Shown: positions 1 through 9,273, counted from the first letter of the stretch. The stretch is DNA of 64,000 nucleotides from Microcoleus sp. FACHB-68 (GCF_014695715.1 NZ_JACJOT010000006.1:124001-188000), one strand, 5' to 3'. The notes: generated by a model not told the origin, from the letters alone. Made by a program: numbers and translations.

Positions 1-99
1 CATGACGCACACCGCAAGCAAGCAAAGCAGCCGTTAAATAGAGGGTATTCTGATTGGTAAGAACACTCACCCACTTCTGTGCGCCTACCCTTGCGACCT

Positions 100-1113
100 A
101 TGTCATCATCAAAGTCTAACCCCCTCGAACTTGCTAAACAGGGCGATCCGAACGCCATCGCCGCCCTGCTCAACCGCACCCTTCAACCCAAAGGTATCAC
201 CGCCTCAGCTGAGCAGGAAGATGGTTTTTTACACATCATTCTGAAGGCGGCTCAAGTGCCCAATCAACAAGCCGTTGTTACCTTCATCCATCAGGGAATG
301 ACGAAGTTGGAGAGTGAAGCCATTCACAGTGTCAGAATTGACGGATATCAGAACGGACAAGATATTCCCGCTTGGAGCGATGAATTCGGCTTAGAGACTG
401 CTTCTCTATTCCACTCAGACGTGATGCCGCCTATTGAGGAGACTCAATCTTACGAGGATCTAGACTCACCGGGAATGGATGACGAATATCCTGAGTCAGC
501 AGGAATTGACGATATCGATGGCTACGAAACTGAGGAAGAAGGGGAAGAAATAGAAGAAGAAACCCCACCGGCTAAGGCTAAGCGTCCAATGAATAAAGGA
601 CTGCTGCTAGGAGGCATTGCGGCACTTGTTGCTATTGCAGCAATTGGGGCAATTGCCGTGCTCAAGCCGCCGATCCCCGGTTTGTTTGGAAATGAAGCGG
701 AAGAGGCTTCAGAGCCGGCTGCCACCGAGACAGCAGCCCCAGCCAAGCCGGCAGCACCGGCAGCGACAGGGAACAAACCAGTAACTCCCGTGCCGGCGGC
801 AACACCCAATAAGCCGGCGGCAAGCGCACCGACAGCAACACCCAATAAGCCGGCAGCTCCTGCTCCCGCGCCGGCAGCGCAGTCCGATCCCTGGCGCGAG
901 GGAGTTAACAGCGCCACTAGGGCGGCAAATCTGGCTCAAACCGCTAGCACTCAGGCTCAGTGGAACGAAGTCGCGACTCAGTGGCAGCAAGCGATCGACT
1001 TGATGAAAAAGGTGCCCCAGTCCAGCCCCAATTATCAAGCAGCTCAAGATAGGGTAGCCAGCTATCAGTCTAACCTCAACTACGCTCAGCAAAATGCAGG
1101 GAATAGCTACTGA
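100..1113 (+). CDS. Conserved cyanobacterial single-pass membrane protein
   Basis: Function unknown. From the ATG at 100 the protein has 337 residues; an in-frame GTG at 79 would add seven residues, but the MSSSKSNPLELAKQGD start looks like the usual family start. Residues about 1-95 form a small globular domain found at the N terminus of many cyanobacterial proteins. An acidic stretch follows (EEEGEEIEEE), then a transmembrane helix near residues 165-190 (LLLGGIAALVAIAAIGAI), then a Pro/Ala linker with repeated TPNKPAA units. The C-terminal 75 residues are helical (WREGVNSATRAANLAQTA...), of a type common in cyanobacteria. Long opposite-strand reading frames here reflect the GC-rich linker. 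It lies 148 bases upstream of pdxJ on the same strand. Membrane anchoring is inferred from the single hydrophobic segment. Confidence 0.8.
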   Translation: MSSSKSNPLELAKQGDPNAIAALLNRTLQPKGITASAEQEDGFLHIILKAAQVPNQQAVVTFIHQGMTKLESEAIHSVRIDGYQNGQDIPAWSDEFGLETASLFHSDVMPPIEETQSYEDLDSPGMDDEYPESAGIDDIDGYETEEEGEEIEEETPPAKAKRPMNKGLLLGGIAALVAIAAIGAIAVLKPPIPGLFGNEAEEASEPAATETAAPAKPAAPAATGNKPVTPVPAATPNKPAASAPTATPNKPAAPAPAPAAQSDPWREGVNSATRAANLAQTASTQAQWNEVATQWQQAIDLMKKVPQSSPNYQAAQDRVASYQSNLNYAQQNAGNSY

Positions 1114-1261
1114 GTGTTGAGCGGTTTCGCGCCTCTTTCCCCCAGGCGCGAACCGTTTGAAATCAGCACTTTTGGCACCAGGGGTTAGTAGGATCAAGAG
1201 GCTGGAGCGATTTCAGGTAAGATCAAAGGCGAAAAACTCTGGTTTGAGGGAGAGATTCAGC

Positions 1262-1984
1262 TTGCCTACACTTGGCGTCAACATTGACCACATTGCCACG
1301 ATCCGGCAGGCGCGGCGGACGGTTGAGCCAGATCCGGTTGCCGCAGCGGTGCTGGCAGAACTTGCCGGTGCTGATGGCATCACCGTGCATTTGCGAGAAG
1401 ATCGGCGGCATATTCAAGATCGGGATGTGCGCTTGCTGCGGCAGACGGTTCGCACCCATTTGAATTTAGAAATGGCAGCGACATCGGAAATGGTGGCCAT
1501 CGCACTCGATATTCAACCGGACTACGTCACCCTCGTACCGGAACGCCGAGAAGAAGTGACCACCGAGGGAGGGCTGGATATTAACGGCCAAATGCACCGC
1601 CTAGGTGAGATTGTGGGGACTTTGCAAGGGGCGGGAATTCCGGTTAGCTTGTTTATTGACGCTGATCCCGTTCAGATAGCAGCATCGGCGATTGTGAAGG
1701 CGAAATTTATTGAACTGCACACGGGTCGCTATGCTGAAGCAGCAGATGAAGTGAGCCGGCAGAAAGAATTAGCGGTGTTAGCCCAAGGCTGCGAACAAGC
1801 ACTCGCCGCCGGCTTGCGAGTCAATGCCGGCCACGGTTTGACCTACTGGAACGTTTATCCCATTGCCGGTATTGAAGGCATGGAAGAACTCAACATTGGT
1901 CATACAATTATCAGTCGAGCTGTTTTAGTGGGTATGGAGCGAGCCGTCCGCGAGATGAAGCAAGCCATGCGGGGAGAATTTTAA
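1262..1984 (+). CDS. pdxJ: Pyridoxine 5'-phosphate synthase PdxJ
   Basis: PdxJ condenses 1-deoxy-D-xylulose 5-phosphate with 3-amino-2-oxopropyl phosphate to give pyridoxine 5'-phosphate, the last ring-forming step of DXP-dependent vitamin B6 synthesis. I place the start at the TTG at 1262. It gives the canonical [20 protein letters not shown] terminus and 240 residues, close to the usual 240-243. A GGGAGAG purine run lies just upstream. The frame stays open upstream to 1157, but that extension is not family-like. Visible landmarks are the NIDH phosphate-site strand, the LREDRRHI segment, the NLEMA glutamate strand, ELHTGRYA, and VNAGHGL with the conserved histidine. It is a soluble TIM-barrel cytoplasmic enzyme. 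Confidence 0.95.
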   Translation: MPTLGVNIDHIATIRQARRTVEPDPVAAAVLAELAGADGITVHLREDRRHIQDRDVRLLRQTVRTHLNLEMAATSEMVAIALDIQPDYVTLVPERREEVTTEGGLDINGQMHRLGEIVGTLQGAGIPVSLFIDADPVQIAASAIVKAKFIELHTGRYAEAADEVSRQKELAVLAQGCEQALAAGLRVNAGHGLTYWNVYPIAGIEGMEELNIGHTIISRAVLVGMERAVREMKQAMRGEF

Positions 1985-2020
1985 ATCTCTGAATTTTGAA
2001 TGAATTCAGAATTTAAAATT
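1977..2020 (+). terminator. AT-rich hairpin at the pdxJ stop codon
   Basis: The left arm AATTTTAAATCTCTGAATT (1977-1995) pairs with AATTCAGAATTTAAAATT (2003-2020) with one bulged base and a seven-base loop. It overlaps the pdxJ TAA codon. There is no strong T-run, so it may be a weak terminator or an mRNA 3'-end stabiliser rather than a classical intrinsic terminator. Confidence 0.4.
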
Positions 2021-2064
2021 TCAACTCAAACAGCCACATCTGACAACAACTGGAATAATTTGAG

Positions 2065-2394
2065 ATGCAAACTTACTACTTCGTTCTAGCCAGCCAGCGC
2101 TTTTTGTTAGAGGAAGAACCCTTTGAAGAAGTTCTCCAAGAGCGTCACCGTCACTACAAAGAACTGGAAAAAGAAATTGATTTTTGGCTAGTCAAAGAGC
2201 CGGCATTTTTAGAAGCGCCGGCGATGGCACCCGTTAAAGCCAAATGTCCACAGCCGGCAGTTGCGGTCATTTCCACCAATCCCCAGTTTATTACCTGGTT
2301 AAAATTGCGCCTGGAATTTGTACATACCGGCGAATTTCAAGCACCTTCCGAGGCGATCCCAGAACCCCTAGCATCCCTAACACCGGCATCTTAA
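2065..2394 (+). CDS. ycf54: Ycf54, Mg-protoporphyrin IX monomethylester cyclase subunit
   Basis: Ycf54 is the small partner of the oxygen-dependent Mg-protoporphyrin monomethylester cyclase (AcsF/ChlM region of chlorophyll synthesis), needed for formation of the isocyclic ring. At 109 residues it is family length. The start reads MQTYYFVLASQRFLLEEEPFEEVL and continues through KEIDFWLVKEPAFL, KAKCPQPAVAVISTNPQFITWLKLRLEFV. This matches the cyanobacterial and plastid Ycf54 pattern nearly end to end. The start is the ATG at 2065. No cyclase gene is adjacent. The C-terminal 20 residues are low in conservation. Confidence 0.93.
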   Translation: MQTYYFVLASQRFLLEEEPFEEVLQERHRHYKELEKEIDFWLVKEPAFLEAPAMAPVKAKCPQPAVAVISTNPQFITWLKLRLEFVHTGEFQAPSEAIPEPLASLTPAS

Positions 2395-2453
2395 GCAGCA
2401 TTAGGAGAGTGCTGTAGTGTCTTTTGTATGGACACTGCAGCAGTTCCTCATTG

Positions 2454-2507
2454 GGGATTGGGCATGGGGCATGGGGCATTGGGCATGGGGCATGGGGCAT
2501 GGGGCAC
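2454..2507. repeat. STRR heptamer tract (GGCATGG family)
   Basis: Seven-base tandem units GGCATGG/GGCATTG run through this spacer after ycf54. The period of seven matches the short tandemly repeated repetitive (STRR) sequences of filamentous cyanobacteria. The same heptamer, in either orientation, recurs near 21480-21545, 24480-24520, 48565-48580 and 53645-53735. Confidence 0.8.
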
Positions 2508-2520
2508 TTCCTCTCCCCCA

Positions 2521-2550
2521 CTCAGAACTCAGCACTCAGAACTCAGCACT
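2521..2550. repeat. STRR heptamer tract (CTCAGAA/CTCAGCA family)
   Basis: Four seven-base units alternate between CTCAGAA and CTCAGCA immediately after the GGCATGG tract. The same family appears at 41602-41636, inside the decarboxylase gene at 42864-42898, and at 50255-50291. Confidence 0.75.
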
Positions 2551-2584
2551 CCCTCCCCCATAGATATCCTCTTAAGGGGACAAC

Positions 2585-3040
2585 TTAATAAGCCGGCCCT
2601 GCTAAGCAAGAGATGGCAGCGCCGAGAGTGGAACCCACGATCACCTGAACAGGAGTGTGCCCTAGCAATTCCTTCAGGCGGTTTTCGTTAAACTTGGGGT
2701 GTTCTTGAAACAGCTCATCAATAATTTGATTGAGGATGCGTGCCTGTTTGCCGGCAGCTAAGCGAACGCCTGCTGCATCGTACATGACGATAATCGCAAA
2801 AATTGCCGCAACGGCAAACTCAGGTGTTTCCCATCCCACAGACTGCCCGACACTGGTAGCTAGGGCAGTCACCAGCGCCGAATGAGCGCTAGGCATTCCG
2901 CCGGTGGTTACTAGGACGCGCAGATTTACCTTGCCATGTGTGACCAATTCAAAGATCACCTTTAATATTTGAGCGATCAGACAGGCGGTGAGTGCAACCA
3001 CCAGCACCTGGTTGTCGAGAATACGGCCAAAGTCCTGCAT
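2585..3040 (-). CDS. Divergent PAP2-family membrane protein (DUF212)
   Basis: This belongs to the DUF212 or 'divergent PAP2' family, related to acid phosphatases and vanadium haloperoxidases. The physiological substrate is not known. I start it at the ATG at 3040 (MQDFGRILDNQVLVVALTAC), giving 151 residues. The longer frame upstream to 3106 reads through the AATGAAG repeat tract and is unlikely to be translated. Visible are an N-terminal hydrophobic helix, the GGMPSAHSALV motif with the family histidine, and further hydrophobic helices near residues 70-95 and at the C terminus. It is the last gene of a folD-crtE-PAP2 arrangement on the minus strand. That order suggests, but does not prove, a link to isoprenoid phosphate handling. 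Confidence 0.85.
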   Translation of the reverse strand: MQDFGRILDNQVLVVALTACLIAQILKVIFELVTHGKVNLRVLVTTGGMPSAHSALVTALATSVGQSVGWETPEFAVAAIFAIIVMYDAAGVRLAAGKQARILNQIIDELFQEHPKFNENRLKELLGHTPVQVIVGSTLGAAISCLAGPAY

Positions 3041-3049
3041 AAGAGTAAA

Positions 3050-3083
3050 GAATGAAGAATGAAGAATGAAGAATGAAGAATGA
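3050..3083. repeat. STRR heptamer tract (AATGAAG family)
   Basis: About five tandem AATGAAG units lie between crtE and the PAP2-like gene, directly upstream of the latter's start codon. They leave no clear ribosome-binding site for that gene except within the repeat itself. Confidence 0.75.
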
Positions 3084-3127
3084 AAAATTAAATTGCTTTT
3101 TCTCAATTCTTAATTTTTCATTCTCGC

Positions 3128-4060
3128 TTAATGATTGCGGTTGGTAATGAAATCTGCGATTGCCTGAAGCGGTTGAGCCTTTGGCCCAAAGCTTGCAAGT
3201 TCTGCCTTCGCGGCTTCTACGAGTTGGCGGGCTTGGCGTTCAGATTCTTCTAGTCCCCAAAGGCTGGGATAAGTTGCCTTTTGGGCTTGCAAGTCTTTAC
3301 CGGCAGTTTTGCCCAGTGCTTCTTGGGTGGCGGTGATATCCAGAATGTCATCGACAATCTGAAACGCCAAGCCAATATTCTGGGCATAGCGAGACAACCG
3401 TTGCAAATCTTCAGCCGGCGATCCGGCCAAAATTGCCCCACAAACTACACAAGCTTCCAGTAGCGCACCCGTTTTGTGGGTGTGGATGAAGTTGAGGGTT
3501 TCCAAAGAAATATCCGGCTTGCCCTCAGATTCGAGATCCACCACTTGGCCCCCGACCAATCCTGCAGCCCCAACTGCATTGCCCAGTTTAGCAATCACCT
3601 GTAACACTCTTTCGGCGGGAACGCCCTGAGTTTGGGCGGCAACAAATTCAAAGGCATAAGCCAGTAAGCCATCTCCTGCCAAAATTGCGATATCCTCGCC
3701 GTACACCTTGTGATTGGTGAGTTTGCCCCTGCGGTAATCGTCATTATCCATTGCCGGCAGGTCGTCGTGAATCAACGACATGGTGTGGATCATTTCCAAG
3801 GCGCAGGCGGTTGGCATGGCCATTTCCATCGTGCCGCCGGCCAGTTCACACGTCGCTAGACATAAAATTGGACGCAGGCGCTTGCCCCCAGCTAAGAGGG
3901 AGTAGCGCATTGCCTCATAAATTTTTTCAGGATAAGTGAGGGGGATGGCACGGTCAAGCGCCGCTTCCACCTGAACTTGTCGCCCTGCTAAATAGGCCGA
4001 TAAGTCAAAGGTCGATTCCTCTTCCTGCTGAGGCGAATGAATGTTCTTTATTGATACCAT
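3128..4060 (-). CDS. crtE: Geranylgeranyl diphosphate synthase CrtE
   Basis: CrtE is a trans-prenyltransferase that extends allylic diphosphates with isopentenyl diphosphate to geranylgeranyl diphosphate, the precursor of carotenoids, the phytyl tail of chlorophyll, and quinones. Starting at the ATG at 4060 ([12 protein letters not shown]) gives 310 residues. A frame opening at 4090 adds only ten atypical residues. The first aspartate-rich motif is [16 protein letters not shown] and the second is [18 protein letters not shown] and the HTHKTGALL region complete the usual family pattern. The residues before the first aspartate motif ([14 protein letters not shown]) are the cyanobacterial GGPP/FPP type. 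It is 118 bases downstream of folD on the same strand and probably cotranscribed with it. Confidence 0.93.
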   Translation of the reverse strand: MVSIKNIHSPQQEEESTFDLSAYLAGRQVQVEAALDRAIPLTYPEKIYEAMRYSLLAGGKRLRPILCLATCELAGGTMEMAMPTACALEMIHTMSLIHDDLPAMDNDDYRRGKLTNHKVYGEDIAILAGDGLLAYAFEFVAAQTQGVPAERVLQVIAKLGNAVGAAGLVGGQVVDLESEGKPDISLETLNFIHTHKTGALLEACVVCGAILAGSPAEDLQRLSRYAQNIGLAFQIVDDILDITATQEALGKTAGKDLQAQKATYPSLWGLEESERQARQLVEAAKAELASFGPKAQPLQAIADFITNRNH

Positions 4061-4178
4061 CCCGATCACCTTTGTGCTTTTGGATACCACTGCTGAATTC
4101 AGCCTCTCATCATTCTACGTGGCTTGGGGATGCCCGAATTTTGGATTTTAAATTTTGGAGCTGGGATTGCTCTAAAAT

Positions 4179-5057
4179 CTAAACGTCCCCACCCTGGCTG
4201 TAGCTGAAAACGGTGTTGCACAATAGCATCGCCACCGTCATCGGGCCAACCCCACCCGGCACCGGCGTCAGAAACTGCGCTACGGTTTGAACCGATTCAA
4301 AGTGGACATCTCCCACTAAGCGACTTTTGCCGGCACCCTGACTGACGCTGTTGATCCCCACGTCTACCACCACCGCCCCCGGTTTAACCATCTCTGCTGT
4401 AATCATTTCGGGGCGTCCTGTTGCCGCTACTAGAATATCAGCGCTGCGAGTGATTGCGGCTAAGTCTGGCGTTCGTGAATGGGCAATCGTAACCGTGGCA
4501 TTTGCCTCTAAAAGCATCAGCGCCATTGGTTTACCTACCAAAATGCTGCGTCCGATAATTACCGCGTGTTTGCCGGCTGGGTCAATGTCATATTCTTGCA
4601 GCAGTCGCATCACCCCTGCCGGTGTGCAACTGCGTAAACCGGCTTCTCCCCGCACCAGTCGCCCCATATTAGCCGGGTGGAGTCCGTCGGCATCTTTTTT
4701 GGGTTCTATTTTATTCAGTGCCGCCACAGCGTCCAGATGTTCAGGTAGTGGCAGTTGTACGAGAATTCCATCCACGCGCTCATCTTGATTGAGCTGCTCA
4801 ATTAATTGCTCTAATTCTGTCTGGGTGGTTTGTGCCGGCAAATGTTTGCCTAAAGAAGCAATGCCGGTTTTCTCACAAGCACGCTCTTTATTGCGGACAT
4901 ACGCTGCACTAGCAGGATTATCTCCCACCATGACCACGGCGAGTCCCGGCGGGCGTTCCCGTTGTGCTTGTAGGGTTTGGATGCGATCTCGCAGTTCGGC
5001 TTGGATTTTCTGGGCGAGCGCTTTACCATCTAATATCTGAGCAGTTTTGGCATCCAT
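4179..5057 (-). CDS. folD: Bifunctional methylene-THF dehydrogenase/cyclohydrolase FolD
   Basis: FolD oxidises 5,10-methylene-tetrahydrofolate with NADP and hydrolyses the methenyl product to 10-formyl-tetrahydrofolate, feeding purine and formyl-methionine synthesis. The 292-residue length is typical. The start is the ATG at 5057 ([19 protein letters not shown]). Signatures are [15 protein letters not shown] with the catalytic lysine, [11 protein letters not shown], the NADP-binding [11 protein letters not shown], and the C-terminal [13 protein letters not shown]. It is the first gene of the minus-strand folD-crtE cluster. The cluster promoter should lie in the 5058-5572 spacer. Confidence 0.96.
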   Translation of the reverse strand: MDAKTAQILDGKALAQKIQAELRDRIQTLQAQRERPPGLAVVMVGDNPASAAYVRNKERACEKTGIASLGKHLPAQTTQTELEQLIEQLNQDERVDGILVQLPLPEHLDAVAALNKIEPKKDADGLHPANMGRLVRGEAGLRSCTPAGVMRLLQEYDIDPAGKHAVIIGRSILVGKPMALMLLEANATVTIAHSRTPDLAAITRSADILVAATGRPEMITAEMVKPGAVVVDVGINSVSQGAGKSRLVGDVHFESVQTVAQFLTPVPGGVGPMTVAMLLCNTVFSYSQGGDV

Positions 5058-5572
5058 CGAGGTTCAAACAGCGTCTGTATCTGCGGTGCGTTTCCGCTCT
5101 ACCAGTTTCGCAGATTTAGTTACTGTTTGATACTTTTTCTAGGGGTAATATTAATTCCTGCCGGTTGCTCTTTCTTGGGATTGAGGAAAAAGAGAGGGGG
5201 AGTCGAGGAGAGGGGATAAGGGGAGAGAAATTAATTGCGGTTATTTTTTTCTTGAATAATGGAGAGGGAACGGCGTCCTCCTTGAGAGTGTGACAAACTT
5301 TTGTGAGTGCTTTTCTCCTGCCTATCTGTCATCTTTCATAAAATAGAGTGTTATCAATTTTAAATGATTGAAAACTTCTGAACAAGCGTCAAAAAGTCTT
5401 CTGTCGGTTGCCGGCTCTACCTTATCAGCCTTCTGGAATAATTTTCTTGATGTTTTCAGACAACGATGGCAATATTTGAAGATTGTCGGCTGCCGGCACA
5501 GGCTGGGCATTCCCCAGTTTGGCGCGGTATAAAACATTAAGTGTGGAGAGTGAATCAAACGTGGGAACTGCA
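5058..5572. other. Divergent spacer upstream of folD and of the lipoprotein gene
   Basis: This stretch of about 515 bases between divergent genes has no convincing coding sequence. It contains a purine-rich segment near 5190-5230 (repeated GAGGGG/GGGGAGAG) and AT-rich sequence near 5330-5360. It probably holds the promoters of folD (minus) and of the plus-strand lipoprotein gene. Frames on either strand here lack recognisable protein features. Confidence 0.5.
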
Positions 5573-5944
5573 ATGATGACAGCAAAGCAACAGCGATGGC
5601 AGCTTGGAACCCTCACACTGCTGCTAGGAGGGTTGATTAGCTGCGGGCAGCTAGCCAAAATTGGTGCGAATGTTAATATCACGAACATCCGCGATCTTCA
5701 GCAAAATCGGACAAATTATTCGACAGTTTACCTAAAAGGGCGTGTAGAAAATCAAGCACCTTTCTTAGGCACCGGCGCTTATGAAGTGCGAGATGCTACC
5801 GGCAGTATTTGGGTGATCACCACAAAAGCTTTACCCAACAAAGGAGATGAGGTTTTGATCAAAGGTGAAGTTCAGTATAAAAGCATTCCGGTGGGCGGAC
5901 AAGATTTAGGAGAAGTTTATGTAACGGAAGTTGAGAAACTGTAG
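5573..5944 (+). CDS. Small lipoprotein with OB-fold-like domain
   Basis: Not assigned to a pathway. The likely start is the ATG pair at 5573/5576 (MMTAKQQRWQLG), giving 123 or 124 residues. The frame upstream to 5483 lacks a signal peptide. The N terminus has a hydrophobic stretch, LGTLTLLLGGLISC, ending in a lipobox (LISC). The mature part (TVYLKGRVENQAPFLGTGAYEVRDATGSIWV...GDEVLIKGEVQYK) has the beta-rich pattern of small secreted OB-fold domains. I infer a periplasm-facing lipoprotein that may bind a ligand or partner. No operon partner is obvious. Confidence 0.75.
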   Translation: MMTAKQQRWQLGTLTLLLGGLISCGQLAKIGANVNITNIRDLQQNRTNYSTVYLKGRVENQAPFLGTGAYEVRDATGSIWVITTKALPNKGDEVLIKGEVQYKSIPVGGQDLGEVYVTEVEKL

Positions 5945-6079
5945 CGTCCCCTAACAATTTTTAGAGGGAAGCTAGGGCTGGGCAGAGGGAGACTTTGGTA
6001 AGAATTGCTTAAAATTTTGAGGTTTAAGGGTTATTTGTGATAATTAGCCTTAAAAATATTAAAGGAAAAACCTGTAGTT

Positions 6080-6514
6080 ATGGGTGATGAACGCGTTCAT
6101 GTGGCGATTGCAATCTTATATCGTGAAGGCAAGTTTCTTTTGCAGTTGCGAGATAATATTCCGGGAATTGCTTACCCAGGGTATTGGGGATTTTTTGGGG
6201 GGCATATCGAAGCCGGCGAAAACCCAGAAGATGCCTTGAAGCGGGAACTCCTAGAAGAAATTACTTACACTGCATCGGTAGTTTCAGAATTTGGTTTGTA
6301 TTCAGATGCTAAAGCAATCCGCCATGTCTATCATGGCCCTTTAACGGTGGATTTAAACGAGTTAGTGCTGAATGAAGGGTGGGATATGGGGTTATTGACT
6401 CCCGAAGAAATTAGGGCGGGTGAGCGTTATTCAGAACGTGCCGGCCAAGTGCGACCATTAGGACAAATTCACCAGCAAATTTTATTAGATTTTATGGCCG
6501 GCACAAAGAAATAA
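6080..6514 (+). CDS. Nudix hydrolase
   Basis: This is a 144-residue Nudix-fold pyrophosphohydrolase starting at the ATG at 6080, with an AAAGGA-like ribosome-binding site about 15 bases upstream. The Nudix box is complete: GHIEAGENPEDALKRELLEE supplies the G-x5-E-x7-R-E-x2-E-E metal-binding pattern. The N-terminal part (VAIAILYREGKFLLQLRDN) is typical of enzymes acting on nucleoside diphosphate derivatives. The exact substrate cannot be read from the sequence. It is a single cytoplasmic enzyme, not visibly in an operon, and converges on the minus-strand binding-protein gene 55 bases downstream. Confidence 0.9.
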   Translation: MGDERVHVAIAILYREGKFLLQLRDNIPGIAYPGYWGFFGGHIEAGENPEDALKRELLEEITYTASVVSEFGLYSDAKAIRHVYHGPLTVDLNELVLNEGWDMGLLTPEEIRAGERYSERAGQVRPLGQIHQQILLDFMAGTKK

Positions 6515-6569
6515 AAACTTCAGGCAGAGGAAGCCGGTGTTAATTTGAATTTTCTAATTTCTTGGCTTT

Positions 6570-7607
6570 TTAAGCGCTAGCTGCAACCGCTTTCACAAAC
6601 TCAGGTGCTAATAAAGCAGAAAAGTTGGGGACTCGGTTAATTTGATTTTGCTGCTTTAAGAATTCTGTCATATTTTGCATAGTTTTCAGCAAGTACCGCT
6701 CGCTGGCAGGGTTTCCCAGCATTTCTAAATTCATCTGAACATCTGGAAACTGCAACAATTTTAAGTCTTCATCTAACTCATTCGGGGTAATATCAAGGTA
6801 TTTGGCCGCAATTTCCAATCCTTCCTGCCGGTTTGTCTTCAAAAAATCCAAACCTTGAAAAATGCCTCGCACAAACGCACCCACCGCTTGCGGATAGCTT
6901 TCAATAAACTTCGTCTCGAAAACATAAAGATCAACAATGGCGCTTGGCATTTGGGAAGAATCATAAATCACTCTGCCATCTTTCTGAGTGATCTTTGCTT
7001 TATCTAAATAAGGCGAGTAAGTTACCGCAATATCGATTTCGCCGGTTTCATAAGCGGTTGCTGCCGCATCTGGGGTCATCGCCACTAGGGCAATATCGGC
7101 AGCACTTAATCCAAATTCGTTAAGCACTTGCAGCAAGAAATAGTGGCTGACACTGCCTTGATCTACAGCAATTTGTTTGCCTTTAAAATCTTTAATGTCT
7201 GCAATGCTATTCCGTGCTAAAATTCCATCAGCACCAACCGAAATATCTTCAACTAAAACAACTCGAAAATCAACGCCATTTGCAGCCAGCAGCATTGCTT
7301 CTGATGTCACCGGCGCGAGTCCCTTAAGGTGTCCTGCTGCAAAAGCTGCCAGAGAATCGGCACTAGCGCTGAAGTCTTTAATTTCTAAATTGATGTCGAG
7401 TTCTTTGAAGAAACCTTTCTGCTGAGCGATGTAAAACGGTGTCAGTCCTATCCAAGTCACGAGTCCCATTGAAGTGGAAAGGGTGTTTTCTTGGGGGGTG
7501 GGATCGGCTGTGGTGCAAGCGTGGAGGACACCGGCACCGGCAGCACCAACGAGAAACCACAGCGCTTGCCGGCGCGTACAACTCATTGAATCTCCCAATC
7601 GGTTCAT
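6570..7607 (-). CDS. Orphan ABC-type substrate-binding lipoprotein (NMT1/SsuA-like)
   Basis: This is a periplasmic binding protein of the nitrate/taurine/sulfonate/thiamine-precursor superfamily (NMT1 or SsuA-like). From the ATG at 7607 it has 345 residues; starts at 7637 (TTG) or 7586 are alternatives. The N terminus carries a twin-arginine-like motif (CTRRQALWFLVGAAGAG) ending in the lipobox LHAC, with Cys31 as the lipidated residue. This suggests Tat export and lipidation. The mature part has GLVTWIGLTPFYIAQQKGFFKE, the usual first strand-helix of the family, and EIDIAVTYSPY. No permease or ATPase gene lies nearby, so the substrate and partners are unknown. Confidence 0.85.
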   Translation of the reverse strand: MNRLGDSMSCTRRQALWFLVGAAGAGVLHACTTADPTPQENTLSTSMGLVTWIGLTPFYIAQQKGFFKELDINLEIKDFSASADSLAAFAAGHLKGLAPVTSEAMLLAANGVDFRVVLVEDISVGADGILARNSIADIKDFKGKQIAVDQGSVSHYFLLQVLNEFGLSAADIALVAMTPDAAATAYETGEIDIAVTYSPYLDKAKITQKDGRVIYDSSQMPSAIVDLYVFETKFIESYPQAVGAFVRGIFQGLDFLKTNRQEGLEIAAKYLDITPNELDEDLKLLQFPDVQMNLEMLGNPASERYLLKTMQNMTEFLKQQNQINRVPNFSALLAPEFVKAVAASA

Positions 7608-7932
7608 TGCTTTGCTCGCGCCTCGCACACCGAGCAAGAGTATAGCATTCTTACCAGATCGAGGCTAAAAGCCTTGCAATCCCTCGCATTCCATTGTCTG
7701 CGAACCTCGCTTGAAATCTCTGTTGGCACTTCTTCGTTAATTTAGTAGTAATCTTCTCCATCACCCTAAAAAAGATTGATTGGGCCTCGCCGTGATAACG
7801 ATCACCCGAACACACCGCTTTGCATCCTTCGCGAGGGGCCAAATTATCACGCCGGCACAATTATCCCTATCACCAGACTCTTCCGCAAAAACACCGATAT
7901 TGAACTAGATTCGATTGTGGATATCTGGCAAT

Positions 7933-9273
7933 ATGAACTTTTGTTTTTGGGATGCGACGACTAACTTCACACATCTGCAAGCGCTATTAGACTTGTCTTC
8001 TGAGCTGTTTTGCTTGTGGGGATCGGACGCATACTGGCAACCGCTCAATTGCGCTTGGGAACGAGTGCTCGGTTGGACTACAGATGAATTGAGAGCGCAG
8101 CCTTGGATAGAATTCGTGCATCCAGAGGATATTGCTGCCAGTTTAGCGGCTATGGAGGGCTGTGAGGCGGAAACGGTGAGGGAGTTTGAGCAGCGCTGCC
8201 GGCACCGAGATGGCAGCTACAGGTGGTTGGCTTGGCGCGTTTTGTTTATTAACGAAAACAACGCCTGTGCGGTGGCGCAGGATATCACTGATCGCCGGCA
8301 GATCGAACAGGACTATCCAATGCTTTCACCACTCACTTCAGAGTGTGTGTTTTCCACAACAATGACTTCAGATAACCAAGAGATGGCAAAAAATGATGCC
8401 TTCTATTCAGCGCGGTGGCAGGAAATGCTGGGGTATGAGGATGAGGTTAAAAATCACCTCAACGTGTGCACAACTTTGGTGCATCCTGAAGATCAGGCTA
8501 GAGAGTTGCGGTTTGTTCCTATTCGACAGGGCAGCAGGGTTGCTGTAGAGTGGGGCAACGCAACCGGGGCATTCTCTCCGTCTTCTCATGTTTGGGGACT
8601 GCCGATCTGCGATCACTGTCGTGCACCCCACCAGTGGCAGCTGTTGGAAACTGAGTTGATGGCATCTCTGGGGAATCAGCTAGCAACCGCGATTCACCAA
8701 GCGGAACTTTACCAACACCTGGCGTTGGCGAATCTAGAACTCCAACGGTTGGCGTGGTGTGATTGTTTGACGCAGATTGCCAACCGCCGCCGGTTTGATG
8801 AGTATTTGAAGCAGGAGTGGGGCAAATGTGCCGGTGAACAAATGCCTTTGTCCCTGCTGCTGTGCGATGTTGACTTTTTTAAGGTTTACAACGACACTTA
8901 CGGACACCAAGCCGGAGATGAGTGTCTTAAACAAGTGGCGGCTGCGATTAGTCAGGTTCTCGCGCATCCAGTAGATTTAGTTGCTCGTTATGGGGGTGAA
9001 GAATTTGCTGTGGTTTTGCCAGGGACTGATTTAGAGGGAGCAATTGATGTGGCGGAAGCGATTTTAGAGGCGGTGAAGGCGGTGGCAATTCCCCATGCGG
9101 GATCTGCGGTGAGTGATTGTGTTACGCTCAGTGCCGGTGTTGCAACTGTGGTGCCGGCACCCAATGGGAGTGTAGCTGATTTGATTGCTACGGCGGATCG
9201 GGCGCTGTATCAAGCCAAAACGAGGGGACGTGATCGCTGCTTTGCCGATGCCGGTGAAGATGGCGCACTGTAA
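7933..9273 (+). CDS. PAS-GAF-remnant-GGDEF diguanylate cyclase
   Basis: This is a predicted diguanylate cyclase making cyclic-di-GMP, with 446 residues from the ATG at 7933. Residues about 5-125 are a PAS domain ending in AVAQDITDRR. A second PAS-like piece follows (WQEMLGYEDEV...TLVHPEDQARE) and breaks off. It is joined to the last third of a GAF domain (WGLPICDHC...ELMASLGNQLATAIHQAELYQHL). The GGDEF domain then has the active motif GGEEF at 354-358. The inhibitory I-site, normally RxxD five residues before it, reads HPVD, so product inhibition may be lost. There is no transmembrane segment, so the protein should be cytoplasmic. Confidence 0.88.
   Translation: MNFCFWDATTNFTHLQALLDLSSELFCLWGSDAYWQPLNCAWERVLGWTTDELRAQPWIEFVHPEDIAASLAAMEGCEAETVREFEQRCRHRDGSYRWLAWRVLFINENNACAVAQDITDRRQIEQDYPMLSPLTSECVFSTTMTSDNQEMAKNDAFYSARWQEMLGYEDEVKNHLNVCTTLVHPEDQARELRFVPIRQGSRVAVEWGNATGAFSPSSHVWGLPICDHCRAPHQWQLLETELMASLGNQLATAIHQAELYQHLALANLELQRLAWCDCLTQIANRRRFDEYLKQEWGKCAGEQMPLSLLLCDVDFFKVYNDTYGHQAGDECLKQVAAAISQVLAHPVDLVARYGGEEFAVVLPGTDLEGAIDVAEAILEAVKAVAIPHAGSAVSDCVTLSAGVATVVPAPNGSVADLIATADRALYQAKTRGRDRCFADAGEDGAL

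Noticed and set aside
522-1197. Long minus-strand frames opposite the first gene
   Set aside because: They mirror the GC-rich Pro/Ala linker and show Gly/Ala/Cys-rich translations without motifs; the plus-strand gene explains the region.
1157-1261. N-terminal extension of pdxJ
   Set aside because: The 35 extra residues are not family-like, while the TTG at 1262 gives the canonical PdxJ start and length.
3041-3106. 22-residue extension of the PAP2-like protein
   Set aside because: It is a translation of the AATGAAG heptamer tract (HSSFFILHSSFF) and precedes a canonical ATG.
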